Source of the DNA: Bacillota bacterium
Lineage (GTDB): Bacteria; Bacillota; Clostridia; Oscillospirales; Acutalibacteraceae
Reading direction: 5' to 3'
Assembly (NCBI GenBank): GCA_023458755.1
Contig: JAEWYE010000010.1
Coordinates: forward strand, 1-38,090
Length of the DNA: 38,090 nucleotides
Position numbers and translations under genes: made by a program. The stretch's first letter is position 1; the number at the start of each line of letters is the position of its first letter. The notes beneath the pieces are model-generated. The model saw only the letters and a program-made list of their open reading frames with translations. It searched no databases and was not told the DNA's origin. Shown here one piece after another: positions 7,810-16,956 of the stretch.

Positions 7810-9036
7810 ATGAAAAAAACTATCAAAAAAGTAGCATGCCTGGTAATGGCAGCTGCCTTAGGGTTGTTTACCTTGGCAGGCTGCAGTGGTTCTGAAACTG
7901 CGGGCTCATCTTCAAATGCCGGAAGTTCAAGCGCAACTTCCACAGCGCCGAAAAGCGATAAAAAAATTGCGATTGTCTGCACTGCAGCAGGTCAAAATGA
8001 TAATGGCTATAATCAGGCCGCTGTAAACGGAGCAAAAGAAGCAGCGAAAACTTATGGTGTACAGTATAAAGTTGTCGAGCCAACCAACGGAGTACCGGCT
8101 GCATTGGAAGCACTTGCAGATGATGGCTATAATGTTATTTTTAGCCTGGAATACGACTTTGATGCCTTGATTAAAGGTGTTGGTGGTGCAAAGCCGCTTG
8201 CGGAAACCTATCCGGATACAACATTCGTAGTATTTAATGACAATCCGAATGTAAAAAGTGACGGTTCAACAAAATACAAAAATGTGATTTCCGTTATGTT
8301 TGACGTTCATGAAGGTTCGTTTCTTGCTGGTGCATTAAGTGCTTTGGTGAATGAAAATGAAAAAGTGCTGTTCAGCGACAGCGGATACAAATTTGTTGAT
8401 CCTGCAAACGGCGGCCGCACAATCGGCTTTATCGGCGGAACAAATTCCAACGGTATTACTGTTTTCTCATATGGTTATATTCAAGGCATTAACTATATTG
8501 CGAAAGAATTAAATGTAAATTACACCTACTATTCCAAATATGATGCCGGATTTACAGATTCTGCTCTTGGCAGCACGGTTGCGGGAACTTTCTATGGAAA
8601 AGGTGCAAACATCATTTACGGCTGCGCAGGCAGTGTTGGTGAAGGTATTACCTCCAAAGCGAAAGAAGTCGGAAGACTGGCGATTCAGGTGGATGCCAAC
8701 AAAGACAGCGAGCAACCGGGCTATGTTCTTACCAGCGTGCTGAAAAATACAAATGTTCCGGTAATGAAAATCTGCGACGCTTTAGTTAACGACAAACTCA
8801 GCTCAATGAAGAACCTTCAATCTTACTCATTAGCTTCCGGTGCTACCGGCATTACGGATTTGTCAGAAATCAGCAAACACATTGCAACCACGGATGCAGC
8901 AAAAGCAAAGTGGAAAGAAATTCAGGACAAAATCGCACAAATTAAAGGCAAAATCGGTTCTGAAATTAAAGTTGTAGACGCACAGTCTGGTGAGAAATTT
9001 GATCCGTCTACCTGCCCGAATGTCACAATAAAATAA
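7810..9036 (+). CDS. BMP-family nucleoside-binding lipoprotein (ABC importer)
   Basis: A 408-residue periplasmic-binding-type lipoprotein of the basic membrane protein (BMP/Med, PnrA-like) family, which binds purine or pyrimidine nucleosides. A signal peptide of about 24 residues ends in the lipobox LAGC with acylated C25, followed by a Ser/Ala-rich linker. The ligand domain shows KIAIVCTAAGQNDNGYNQAA near the start and later DVHEGSFLAGALSAL and GRTIGFIGGTNS, typical BMP segments. A GAAGGAG ribosome site precedes the ATG. Gene order BMP-ATPase-permease-permease matches characterised nucleoside importers (RnsABCD, NupNOPQ). The exact nucleoside cannot be read. Confidence 0.92.
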   Translation: MKKTIKKVACLVMAAALGLFTLAGCSGSETAGSSSNAGSSSATSTAPKSDKKIAIVCTAAGQNDNGYNQAAVNGAKEAAKTYGVQYKVVEPTNGVPAALEALADDGYNVIFSLEYDFDALIKGVGGAKPLAETYPDTTFVVFNDNPNVKSDGSTKYKNVISVMFDVHEGSFLAGALSALVNENEKVLFSDSGYKFVDPANGGRTIGFIGGTNSNGITVFSYGYIQGINYIAKELNVNYTYYSKYDAGFTDSALGSTVAGTFYGKGANIIYGCAGSVGEGITSKAKEVGRLAIQVDANKDSEQPGYVLTSVLKNTNVPVMKICDALVNDKLSSMKNLQSYSLASGATGITDLSEISKHIATTDAAKAKWKEIQDKIAQIKGKIGSEIKVVDAQSGEKFDPSTCPNVTIK

Positions 9037-9064
9037 CAATAACGATGCAAGGGGCGTAAATGAA

Positions 9065-10585
9065 ATGAGCATCATTAAAACGATAGATTTAACGAAAAAG
9101 TTTGGCGATTTTACTGCTAACGATCACATTAACATTTCAGTTGAAAAGCAGGAAATCAAGTGCATTGTAGGAGAGAACGGCGCAGGTAAATCCACTTTGA
9201 TGAATATGCTATATGGTTTGCTACGCCCCACAAGCGGTAAAATTTTACTTCATGACAAAGAGACGGCAATTAACAGTCCAACGGACGCAATTGCACTAGG
9301 GTTGGGAATGGTGCACCAGCATTTTAAGCTGGTGCCCAGTCTCACGGTTTATGAGAATATTCTTCTTGGCACCGAAATCAAAAAATCTTCGAAGTCACCG
9401 CTGATTGATGAGAAAAAAGAGATTGCAGAAGTTAAAAAACTAATTGAGAAGTATAAATTTGAGCTAAATCCTACTGACAAAATTGAAGATATTTCAGTAG
9501 GCGGCAGGCAGCGCGTTGAAATTTTAAAAATGCTGTACCGCAATGTGGATATTTTAATTCTTGATGAACCTACCGCAGTTTTGACTCCGCAGGAAGTGGA
9601 CGAGCTTTTTGTAAATTTGAAAGAGCTGCGCGCGCAGGGAAAAACAATTATTGTCATCACCCATAAGCTTCGCGAAGTTATGGAATTAAGTGACAGCATA
9701 ACAGTTATCAAGCAAGGCAAAGTTGTCGGAAACGTTTTGACAAAGGATACATCGGAAGAAGAACTTGCCCAAATGATGGTGGGCAGAAATGTTGTTTTAA
9801 CCGTTCAAAATACATCGGAAGAAAATATTGGCGGTGAGGTGGCTTATCGAGCCGAAAAAATCTGTACCATTAATGACTATGGAAAAGAAGTTCTGCACAA
9901 TATTTCCTTTACGGTGCACAAAGGTGAAATTCTGGGAGTAGCCGGTGTGGAAGGCAATGGCCAGTCTGAATTGGTCAAAGTCCTGACCGGAATTATGAAA
10001 GCTACGCAGGGAAAAGTAACCATATATAAAAAAGATGTCACAAATAAGTGGCCGGATGAGTTAAGGCGCGAAGGACTTGGAATTATTCCGGAAGATCGTT
10101 ACGCACAGGGACTTTGCAGTACGATGAGTGTTGCGGACAACTGCATTGCAGGATATCACAACGCGAAGGATGTCTGTAAATTTGGGTTGCTCAACAAAAA
10201 GAATATAAGAGCAAAGCGGGAAGGTTTTTTGCGGGAATATGATATTCGAGTTGGCGATGTAAATGGCAACGTAGGGCAGCTTTCTGGCGGTAACGCGCAA
10301 AAAATTATTATCGCAAGAGAATTTGAAAGCCAACCGAAACTTTTAATTGCATGCCAGCCAACCCGCGGCGTTGATATTGGTTCCATCGAGTTTATTCATA
10401 ACCAGATTCTGAATTTCCGAAATCAGGGCAATGCTGTACTGCTGATTTCTAGTGAACTTTCAGAGGTAATGAGTCTGTCCGACCGCATAATTGTTATGTA
10501 TAAAGGTGAGATTATCGGGGAAGTTTCCCCAAAGGATACAAGCAGTTCGGAAATTGGCCTGCTGATGGCGGGCATACAAAAATAA
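9065..10585 (+). CDS. Nucleoside/simple-sugar ABC transporter ATPase (two ATPase domains)
   Basis: A 506-residue fused double ATP-binding subunit. The first domain has Walker A GENGAGKST (36-44), a variant signature SVGGRQ, and Walker B ILILDEPTAVLT. The second has a degenerate P loop GVEGNGQSEL, signature LSGGNAQK and LLIACQPTRGVD in place of Walker B. The pairing of one standard and one degenerate site is typical of the RbsA/YufO-type subfamily used with BMP binding proteins. It powers uptake through the two permeases encoded next. It starts 28 nt after the lipoprotein stop, behind an AAGGGG site. Confidence 0.95.
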   Translation: MSIIKTIDLTKKFGDFTANDHINISVEKQEIKCIVGENGAGKSTLMNMLYGLLRPTSGKILLHDKETAINSPTDAIALGLGMVHQHFKLVPSLTVYENILLGTEIKKSSKSPLIDEKKEIAEVKKLIEKYKFELNPTDKIEDISVGGRQRVEILKMLYRNVDILILDEPTAVLTPQEVDELFVNLKELRAQGKTIIVITHKLREVMELSDSITVIKQGKVVGNVLTKDTSEEELAQMMVGRNVVLTVQNTSEENIGGEVAYRAEKICTINDYGKEVLHNISFTVHKGEILGVAGVEGNGQSELVKVLTGIMKATQGKVTIYKKDVTNKWPDELRREGLGIIPEDRYAQGLCSTMSVADNCIAGYHNAKDVCKFGLLNKKNIRAKREGFLREYDIRVGDVNGNVGQLSGGNAQKIIIAREFESQPKLLIACQPTRGVDIGSIEFIHNQILNFRNQGNAVLLISSELSEVMSLSDRIIVMYKGEIIGEVSPKDTSSSEIGLLMAGIQK

Positions 10586-10608
10586 CGAAGCAAAAAGAGG
10601 CATTCTTT

Positions 10609-11697
10609 ATGGAAATAATAAATTTCGGGAAACGCCTCATCAACTCGGTTCTGCCTGTTTTACTTGCTTTTTTAATTGGTGGAATCGTTATTGTGATGAT
10701 TGGTGAGAACCCATTTCAAACTTATCAAATCCTGCTTGGTAAATCACTCTTTACCACAAAAGGTTTTTTGAACACGCTGCATTATGCTTCGCCGCTTATT
10801 TTAACAGGCCTAGCAATTGCGGTTACCTTTAAAGCGAATATTTTTAATATGGGCGTAGAAGGCCAAATGCTGCTAGGCGCATTTTTCTGCGGCATTGTTG
10901 GATGTTCTTTGCCTCAAACCCTAAATCCTGTTATAACCCAGCTAATTTGCATTGCAGTGGGTATCCTTTGCGGCATTGTGTTCGCATTGATTCCTGCAAT
11001 TCTCAAAGCATACTGCCATGTAAATGAGATGGTGGTAACACTTATGCTGAACTACGCCATGATTAAAGTACTTGAATTTCTTTCTACTGGCGTATTCCGT
11101 GATTACAGTTCCGGTTATGTTTGCACACCAACCATCAATAAGAACGCAATGTTCTCCCGTTTTGGCAGTTCGAAACTTACCATTTTCTTTTTTATTGCAT
11201 TAGTGGGATTTGTAGTTATGTATTTTGTCATGAACAAATCCAAATTAGGCTATGAGATTACGGCAATTGGTAAAAATCCGGAATTTGCGGAAGCTACCGG
11301 CATGAAGGTACATAAAAAGATTATCACCATTATGATCATCAGCGGCGCGTTGGCTGGTTTGGCTGGTTCAGGTTATATGATGAGTGAACAGTTCAAATAT
11401 ACGCTTAGCTTCTCTGGCAATCCTGGACTTGGCTGGGATGGTATGTTGATTGCCTTATTGGGCGGTCATTCTCCAATTGGCGTGTTGGTGGCTGCGATTT
11501 TCTATGCGGCATTAAAAACCGGCGCGGATCACATCAATCTGTACTCAACCGTTCCGAAGGAAATCGTCTCAGTTCTGCAGGGATTAATCATCCTTTTCCT
11601 AGCGGTAAAATTTGTGGACGAGCATACCGATGCCAGAAAGAAATTATCTAAGCTTATCAAAAAGAGCAAACCAGTTACTACTGGCAAGGAGGCGTGA
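10609..11697 (+). CDS. Nucleoside ABC transporter permease 1 (BPD_transp_2)
   Basis: A 362-residue inner-membrane permease with about eight to ten hydrophobic segments. It shows the BPD_transp_2 pattern FKANIFNMGVEGQMLLGAFF near residue 75 and YEITAIGKNPEFAEATGM around 215, followed by IISGALAGLAG. It is the longer of the two permeases, as in YufP/NupP-type transporters. It begins 24 nt after the ATPase gene and its stop is 1 nt before the start of the second permease, showing tight coupling. Confidence 0.93.
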   Translation: MEIINFGKRLINSVLPVLLAFLIGGIVIVMIGENPFQTYQILLGKSLFTTKGFLNTLHYASPLILTGLAIAVTFKANIFNMGVEGQMLLGAFFCGIVGCSLPQTLNPVITQLICIAVGILCGIVFALIPAILKAYCHVNEMVVTLMLNYAMIKVLEFLSTGVFRDYSSGYVCTPTINKNAMFSRFGSSKLTIFFFIALVGFVVMYFVMNKSKLGYEITAIGKNPEFAEATGMKVHKKIITIMIISGALAGLAGSGYMMSEQFKYTLSFSGNPGLGWDGMLIALLGGHSPIGVLVAAIFYAALKTGADHINLYSTVPKEIVSVLQGLIILFLAVKFVDEHTDARKKLSKLIKKSKPVTTGKEA

Positions 11698-11698
11698 C

Positions 11699-12613
11699 AT
11701 GGATATTTTAGGTAATATTTTATATGATACCATTTATCACAGCGCGCCTATTATTCTGTGCGTCTTGGGCGGAATCTTCGCTTATAAAGCAAATGTACTG
11801 AATATTGCGCTGGAAGGCATGATGCTGATTGGAGCATTTGTTTCAACCATTACCGCTTATACCACGCACAATATTGTGTTGGGAATACTGCTCGCAATGG
11901 TATCTTCTTTAATCTTCGGATTAATTTTCTCCCTGATGGGCGTTACGTTTAAAGGCAACGTGATTATTATCGGTCTGGCAATAAATTTATTGGCTTCGGC
12001 CATTGCGCGGTTTACTCTGGTAAGAATGAATACCTCTAATATCACGCTTAGCTTTATGAATGTTGCAAACTTAAAAATCAACATTCCAATCATTCAGGAC
12101 ATTCCGCTTCTCGGCCGTATTTTAAGCGGTCATCCGCTTATTACCTATATCAGCTTTATTGGAATCTTCGTTATGTGGCTTTTGATGTACAAAACCAAAT
12201 TCGGCATTTATGTTCGCGTTGTAGGTGAAAATGAAGATGCGGCCAAGAGCATCGGCTTGAAAACAGATTTCTATAAGTATATGGCAATTCTGATTGGCGC
12301 TGTGTGCTGCGGTTTGGCCGGCGCAAACCTGTCGACAGAACGATTGGGATTATTCACAAACGATATGACAGCCGGACGCGGGTTTATTGCGATTGCCGCC
12401 ATTTATTGCGGGCAGGGATCCCCAATCCTGTGCGCCATGTATGCGATTTTATTTGGCTTAGCGCGTGCGCTGTCCGTAAACCTGAGTATTTACGCGGGTC
12501 CCGCTGCGGGATTGTTCGATGTAATTCCGTATATCATTATGGTTTGTGTGCTTACGGCAGTATCCATTGTAAAGCATAAAAACAACAAGGTAAGAGGTTT
12601 TAAGAATGAATGA
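11699..12613 (+). CDS. Nucleoside ABC transporter permease 2 (BPD_transp_2)
   Basis: A 304-residue membrane permease, shorter partner of the preceding gene. Family patterns are YKANVLNIALEGMMLIGAF close to the N terminus and VRVVGENEDAAKSIGL in the cytoplasmic loop, followed by hydrophobic helices. The ATG at 11699 directly follows AAGGAGG; the open frame extends upstream inside permease 1 and that extension is rejected. Its 3' end overlaps the next gene (isochorismatase-fold) by 8 nt, so the enzymes are co-translated with the transporter. Confidence 0.93.
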   Translation: MDILGNILYDTIYHSAPIILCVLGGIFAYKANVLNIALEGMMLIGAFVSTITAYTTHNIVLGILLAMVSSLIFGLIFSLMGVTFKGNVIIIGLAINLLASAIARFTLVRMNTSNITLSFMNVANLKINIPIIQDIPLLGRILSGHPLITYISFIGIFVMWLLMYKTKFGIYVRVVGENEDAAKSIGLKTDFYKYMAILIGAVCCGLAGANLSTERLGLFTNDMTAGRGFIAIAAIYCGQGSPILCAMYAILFGLARALSVNLSIYAGPAAGLFDVIPYIIMVCVLTAVSIVKHKNNKVRGFKNE

Positions 12614-13172
12614 GACAGCTCTTATTATTGTGGATATGGTAAAAGATTTTACGGACCCGAACGGACTTGTCTATTACCCGCAGAATCGCGATGTTCTCCC
12701 CAACATCGCACAGCTGCTGAAGAAATGCCGCGAAAAAGATAAATTGGTTGTTTTTTTGCAGCATTGCAACCGGGCGGGAAAACCGGATGAAAAGGCAGCC
12801 TCTATGCGCCCGAACTGCATAGAAGGAACCGACGGCATCGAAATTGATCCAATGCTGAAAGTAGACCCTGTTAAAGACTATGTGATTCAAAAACGCCGCT
12901 ACAGTGGCTTCTTCGGGACGGATCTGGATTTGGTCCTGCGGGAAAACCACATTAAAAACACAATTATTGTGGGCACAAAAACAAACTGCTGCATCCGCGC
13001 AACCGTAACCGACGCTTTTTATTTGAATTATAACCCCATTGTTGTGCGTGAATGTGTTGCAACCAACTCGGATACCGTGAATGAGGTACACCTGACAGAT
13101 ATTCAAAAGTATTTGGGTACGGTTGTAGATTTGAAAACTTGTTTTGATAAATTGAATAGCGGTGAATGGTAA
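12606..13172 (+). CDS. Isochorismatase-family cysteine hydrolase
   Basis: A 188-residue alpha/beta hydrolase of the isochorismatase fold. The Cys-Lys-Asp triad is visible: D10 in ALIIVDMVKDF, K96 in YVIQKRRYSGFFGTDLD and C129 in VGTKTNCCIRATVTDAF. The family includes nicotinamidase, ureidoacrylate amidohydrolase (RutB), N-carbamoylsarcosine amidase and isochorismatase; most cleave a C-N amide bond through a Cys thioester. The GTKTNxC form recalls the ureidoacrylate/carbamoyl hydrolases more than nicotinamidase, but this is weak evidence. Its place after a nucleoside importer suggests hydrolysis of an amide in the base or a base-derived product. Confidence 0.88.
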   Translation: MNETALIIVDMVKDFTDPNGLVYYPQNRDVLPNIAQLLKKCREKDKLVVFLQHCNRAGKPDEKAASMRPNCIEGTDGIEIDPMLKVDPVKDYVIQKRRYSGFFGTDLDLVLRENHIKNTIIVGTKTNCCIRATVTDAFYLNYNPIVVRECVATNSDTVNEVHLTDIQKYLGTVVDLKTCFDKLNSGEW

Positions 13173-14128
13173 TGAAAAAGTATGATGTAGTTGTAAACGG
13201 TTATGTAAGCATGGATCATATGCTTAAAATAAAGACACCGGCAGCGGTCGGCTTTACCTCATTAATTGAGAATAAAACGAATACCGAGATTTATTATGGC
13301 GGATGTTCAGTAAATATCGCCTATGCGCTGTGCAAGCTTGGACTGACAGCCATGCCGATCCTGCGCGTAGGCGAAGATTATGAAAAAAACGGTTTTAAAA
13401 AGTTTCTGGAAGACGGAAACGTCCCGCTTGACGGAACGACTGTAGTGAAGGATGAAGCAACCTCCGTCTGCTATTTGATTCAGGATAATATGGGACAGCA
13501 TATTACCGTTTATTATCCGGGAGCTATGGATGAAAAATATTTCTGCCCGCTTAGCGATGAACTGTTTGAACATGCGGGAATGGGTGTGATTACCGTCGGC
13601 GCACGCAAAGACAATGATGAGTTTTTTCAAAAATGCCTTGCACATCAGGTCCCCGTAGTTTTCGGAATGAAAGCGGACTTTGATGCCTTTCCCAAGCCGT
13701 TTCTGGGCGAACTGCTCACCAAGAGCAAAATTGTTTTTACGAACGAGTCCGAACGTGAAACGATTGAAAAGATGTTTGACTTCAAATCTATTACGGATTT
13801 ACTTCAGATCGGTGAGGCCGATGTTATCGTTACAACCTACGGCAAACAGGGCAGCACCTATTACAGCCGCAGGGCAGATGGTACCATTGACAGCCAGTGC
13901 GTACCGATTTGCGACTGCACCGAAGTGGTGGATACGACCGGCTCCGGAGACGGCTATATGGCAGGCTTCCTGTACGCTTATCTAAATAAAATGTCTATGG
14001 CGGACTGCTGCCGAATGGGCAGCACGCTATCCTCCTTTATTATTGAAAAAGAAGGTTGCTGTACCAATGCGCCATCCTTTGCAGATCTGTCAAAGCGTTT
14101 TGAGCAGTTTAAAGAATGTACGAAGTAA
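13172..14128 (+). CDS. PfkB-family (ribokinase-like) sugar or nucleoside kinase
   Basis: A 318-residue carbohydrate/nucleoside kinase. It shows the N-terminal substrate-lid glycine region YYGGCSVNIAYALCKLGL and the PfkB signature with catalytic Asp, DTTGSGDGYMAGF, around residue 260 (Ser replaces the usual Ala in DTTGAGD). The ATG at 13172 overlaps the preceding stop (TAATG) with GGTGA upstream; an in-frame ATG two codons earlier is less likely. The family phosphorylates ribose, 2-keto-3-deoxygluconate, adenosine, inosine/guanosine or pseudouridine. In this operon a nucleoside or a freed pentose is the natural candidate. Confidence 0.92.
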   Translation: MKKYDVVVNGYVSMDHMLKIKTPAAVGFTSLIENKTNTEIYYGGCSVNIAYALCKLGLTAMPILRVGEDYEKNGFKKFLEDGNVPLDGTTVVKDEATSVCYLIQDNMGQHITVYYPGAMDEKYFCPLSDELFEHAGMGVITVGARKDNDEFFQKCLAHQVPVVFGMKADFDAFPKPFLGELLTKSKIVFTNESERETIEKMFDFKSITDLLQIGEADVIVTTYGKQGSTYYSRRADGTIDSQCVPICDCTEVVDTTGSGDGYMAGFLYAYLNKMSMADCCRMGSTLSSFIIEKEGCCTNAPSFADLSKRFEQFKECTK

Positions 14129-14139
14129 GGAGACAAACT

Positions 14140-14892
14140 ATGTCAACATTGTATATGGGCGCGGATACTTCAACTGTAGCACCTTATGTCATTTTTTCAG
14201 GGGATCCCTGGCGGGTTGAAGTGTTAAAAAAATATCTTGGCAATCCGCAGCATGTAGCTTTTAAACGTGAGTTCAACACGTATACCGGCACATATAAAGG
14301 CGTTTCGATTACGGCCACCTCTACCGGAATCGGCGCACCTTCTGCCGCTATCGCAATGGAGGAAATGTATGAAGCAGGCATGAAAGTTGCCGTACGTATG
14401 GGCACGGTAATGGGTCTGCAGGATGAGATGCTGGGACATTTCATTATTCCAATTGCCGCCATGCGCCGGGAAAGCACCAGCAAAACCTATGTGGAAGAAA
14501 GTTATCCGGCTGTTGCAGATATTGATTTGGTTAACATAATGAACCAAACGGCTGCTGATTTTGGTAAAAAATATTTTAATGGCGTTAATTGTACGATGGA
14601 CGGCTTTTACAGCCATATGCATGATTCTAAATTTTCAAAGGAATGCTGTGTCGATATGGGCAAAACCTTTGAAGAGTTGAAGAAACTCCATGTTTCCGGC
14701 GTGGATATGGAATCCGCATGTATGCTTACGTTGGGCCGTTTGATGGAAGTGAAAACCTGTATTGTTACTATGACAACGGTTCTTGAGAATCTAAAGGAAA
14801 CTTTGCAGGGACAGGAACGTGCGGACGCGGAAGATTTATTATGCAGAGTTGTATTGGAAGGTATCTATCGCTATCACGCGCATCAAGCGTGA
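14140..14892 (+). CDS. Nucleoside phosphorylase (uridine/purine phosphorylase superfamily)
   Basis: A 250-residue member of the PNP/UDP phosphorylase superfamily, which splits a nucleoside with phosphate into free base and pentose-1-phosphate. Visible family elements are the phosphate-site motif SGDPWRVEVL, TSTGIGAPSAAIAMEEM, VRMGTVMGLQDEM (the usual RxGTcGG is changed to RMGTVMG) and the ribose-binding VSGVDMESACML. An AAGGAG site precedes the ATG at 14140; an upstream in-frame ATG at 14116 lies within the kinase gene end. The altered GT-GG loop, near the base-binding pocket, hints at an unusual base. Confidence 0.92.
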   Translation: MSTLYMGADTSTVAPYVIFSGDPWRVEVLKKYLGNPQHVAFKREFNTYTGTYKGVSITATSTGIGAPSAAIAMEEMYEAGMKVAVRMGTVMGLQDEMLGHFIIPIAAMRRESTSKTYVEESYPAVADIDLVNIMNQTAADFGKKYFNGVNCTMDGFYSHMHDSKFSKECCVDMGKTFEELKKLHVSGVDMESACMLTLGRLMEVKTCIVTMTTVLENLKETLQGQERADAEDLLCRVVLEGIYRYHAHQA

Positions 14893-14940
14893 TTTATATA
14901 GGAATGAAACTTGGTATATTACAGAAAGGAAGATTGTAAA

Positions 14941-15735
14941 ATGGATATCAGAGAAATTATTGCGTGTAAGAAAAAGTTTGTAATCGGTATGGTGCATTGT
15001 TTGCCGCTCCCGGGTTCCGCAAAATTTGCGGGAGACTGCAATAAAATTTTAGATCAGGCAGTACAAGATGCGATTACGCTGGAAAAGGCCGGCGTAGATG
15101 CAATTATTGTGGAAAATATGGGTGACGATCCATTTGCTGCTTTACTGGAAACACCGCAAATCGCAGCACTTTCCGCCGCAACTGCTTTGGTGAAAAAAGC
15201 AGTGAAAATTCCGGTCGGTGTGGATGCCGCTTTTAATGACTGTGTTGCCTCACTTTCCATTGCGAAGATTAACGGCTGTGACTTTGTTCGCATACCGGTA
15301 TTTGTGGACAGCGTTGAGTTTTACGGCGGGATTATCACTCCGTGCGCTAGACTTTGCATGCAGACCAGAAAGAATCTGGATGCGGAAAATATCATGGTGC
15401 TTGCGGATATTCAGGTAAAGCATACCAATATGGTTTTGCCTCAGGTTACCATTGAATCCTCCGCAAAAGCTGCGGTGGGCTGTGGGGCAGATGCGATTAT
15501 TGTTACCGGCACTGCTGTCGGTGTAGAAACTCCGATTGAAATGATTCAAAGAGTGAAAAAGGTTGTGAAACTGCCGGTAATTGCAGGCAGTGGCGTAAAC
15601 GCGCATAACATTGATGAACAATTAAATATTGCGGATGGTGCGGTAATCGGCAGCAGCCTGAAAAAAGACGGAGTACTTACGAATCCGATTTCTTATGAGT
15701 TAGTACATGAAGTACTGGCTGGATTGAACAAATAA
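14941..15735 (+). CDS. BtpA/SgcQ-family TIM-barrel protein
   Basis: A 264-residue (beta-alpha)8-barrel protein of the BtpA family. Family features are FVIGMVHCLPLPGS at the start, VDAIIVENMGDDPF, ADIQVKHTNMV and the C-terminal phosphate-loop-like IVTGTAVGVETP plus VIAGSGVNAHNIDE. BtpA was named for a photosystem I assembly factor; E. coli SgcQ is a relative in a sugar cluster. No reaction is firmly established for the family, but the barrel ends resemble phosphate-binding isomerases and aldolases. I start it at 14941 behind AGAAAGGAAG. Its place between a phosphorylase and an aldehyde-type dehydrogenase suggests it acts on a phosphorylated sugar intermediate. Confidence 0.88.
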   Translation: MDIREIIACKKKFVIGMVHCLPLPGSAKFAGDCNKILDQAVQDAITLEKAGVDAIIVENMGDDPFAALLETPQIAALSAATALVKKAVKIPVGVDAAFNDCVASLSIAKINGCDFVRIPVFVDSVEFYGGIITPCARLCMQTRKNLDAENIMVLADIQVKHTNMVLPQVTIESSAKAAVGCGADAIIVTGTAVGVETPIEMIQRVKKVVKLPVIAGSGVNAHNIDEQLNIADGAVIGSSLKKDGVLTNPISYELVHEVLAGLNK

Positions 15736-15750
15736 AGGAGAATGAAACCT

Positions 15751-16890
15751 ATGATACGACCAATGAAATTAGCCGGCAGTGAGCTAATGTTTGGAGAAGG
15801 CTGCCTTGAATATATTAAATCTGTACCATGCAAAAAAGCGATCATTGTTGTTGGCGGAAAAAGCATGGAACACAGCGGTATTCTTGCCAAAGTAGAAGGC
15901 TATTTCCATGATATCGGTGCCGAAACCACCGTGTTTCAGGGTGTGGAGCCAGACCCTTGTTTTTCAACTGTGCGCAAGGGTGCTGATGCAATAAAACAAT
16001 TTCAGCCGGATTTAATTGTTGCCCTTGGCGGCGGTTCCGTCATGGATGCCGCAAAAACCATGTGGGTTTATTATGAGCATCCGGAATTGACCACTTTGGA
16101 ACAGGTGCTTACCGCAAAGCCTTTTCCGAAGCTTCGCCAAAAAGCACGTTTTATGTGCATTCCATCCACAAGCGGAACTGCCAGTGAGGTTTCCCGTTCG
16201 GTTGTTATTTCCGATGATGAAACCGGTATGAAGCATGGTCTTGGCAATATGGAGATGATGCCGGATATTGCCATCTGCGACCCGGAAGTGACTGCTACCA
16301 TGCCTCCGCATGTTACTGCGGAAACGGGAATGGACGCCCTGACTCATGCGGTGGAAGCGCTGGTTTCCAACCGTGCCAATTATTTAACGAATATCCTTGC
16401 CCGCGCAGCGGCAGTGGATATTGTCAACACACTCCCAAAAGCATGTGAAAACGGTCAAGATATGAATGCACGTGAAATTATGATTAATGCTTCCATGACT
16501 GCCGGTCTTGCGTTTACAAATGTTTCTTTGGGTATCGTTCATTCTATGGCGCATACATTGGGATCCTATTTTCATGTATCCCACGGACTTGGCGATGCCA
16601 TCCTTTTACCGTATATCATAGACTTTAACAGTGCCAATCCGAGAGCAAAAGCGGTATATGATAAACTGGCTGCGGATTTAGGCGGTATCGATCTTGCTGA
16701 AATTGTACGTAACCTCAATAAAAATATCGGCATACCGGCCAATATAAAAGCCGTTGTAAAAGAAGAATTCGATTATCAGGCAAAACTGGAGGAAATGGCA
16801 GAATGTGCTTTGGCGGACGGCTGCACAAAAACAAATCCAATCATCCCCGATGTTCCGCAGTTTGTTGAATTGTTTAAGAAAGTATACTGA
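15751..16890 (+). CDS. Iron-containing (group III) alcohol dehydrogenase
   Basis: A 379-residue metal-dependent alcohol dehydrogenase. The NAD(P)-binding part contains GGGSVMDAAK (about 90-100). Metal ligands are carried by the conserved segments ETGMDALTHAVEALVS and GIVHSMAHTLGSYFHVSHGLGD. Enzymes of this type reduce aldehydes or oxidise short alcohols and lactaldehyde-like compounds. I prefer the ATG at 15751, which is 10 nt after AAAGGAG, over the ATG at 15742. In an operon for nucleoside breakdown it would remove an aldehyde released by an aldolase-type step; this is inference from context. Confidence 0.93.
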   Translation: MIRPMKLAGSELMFGEGCLEYIKSVPCKKAIIVVGGKSMEHSGILAKVEGYFHDIGAETTVFQGVEPDPCFSTVRKGADAIKQFQPDLIVALGGGSVMDAAKTMWVYYEHPELTTLEQVLTAKPFPKLRQKARFMCIPSTSGTASEVSRSVVISDDETGMKHGLGNMEMMPDIAICDPEVTATMPPHVTAETGMDALTHAVEALVSNRANYLTNILARAAAVDIVNTLPKACENGQDMNAREIMINASMTAGLAFTNVSLGIVHSMAHTLGSYFHVSHGLGDAILLPYIIDFNSANPRAKAVYDKLAADLGGIDLAEIVRNLNKNIGIPANIKAVVKEEFDYQAKLEEMAECALADGCTKTNPIIPDVPQFVELFKKVY

Positions 16891-16956
16891 TTCTTACATT
16901 CCAGCACTTATTGAAGAATAACGACCTATACAACATAGAAGGAATGAACTACACAT

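Noticed and set aside
12600..13106. 168-codon minus-strand ORF over the isochorismatase-family gene
   Set aside because: The opposite strand carries an intact Cys-Lys-Asp hydrolase in operon context; the antisense frame has low-complexity His/Asn/Val composition.
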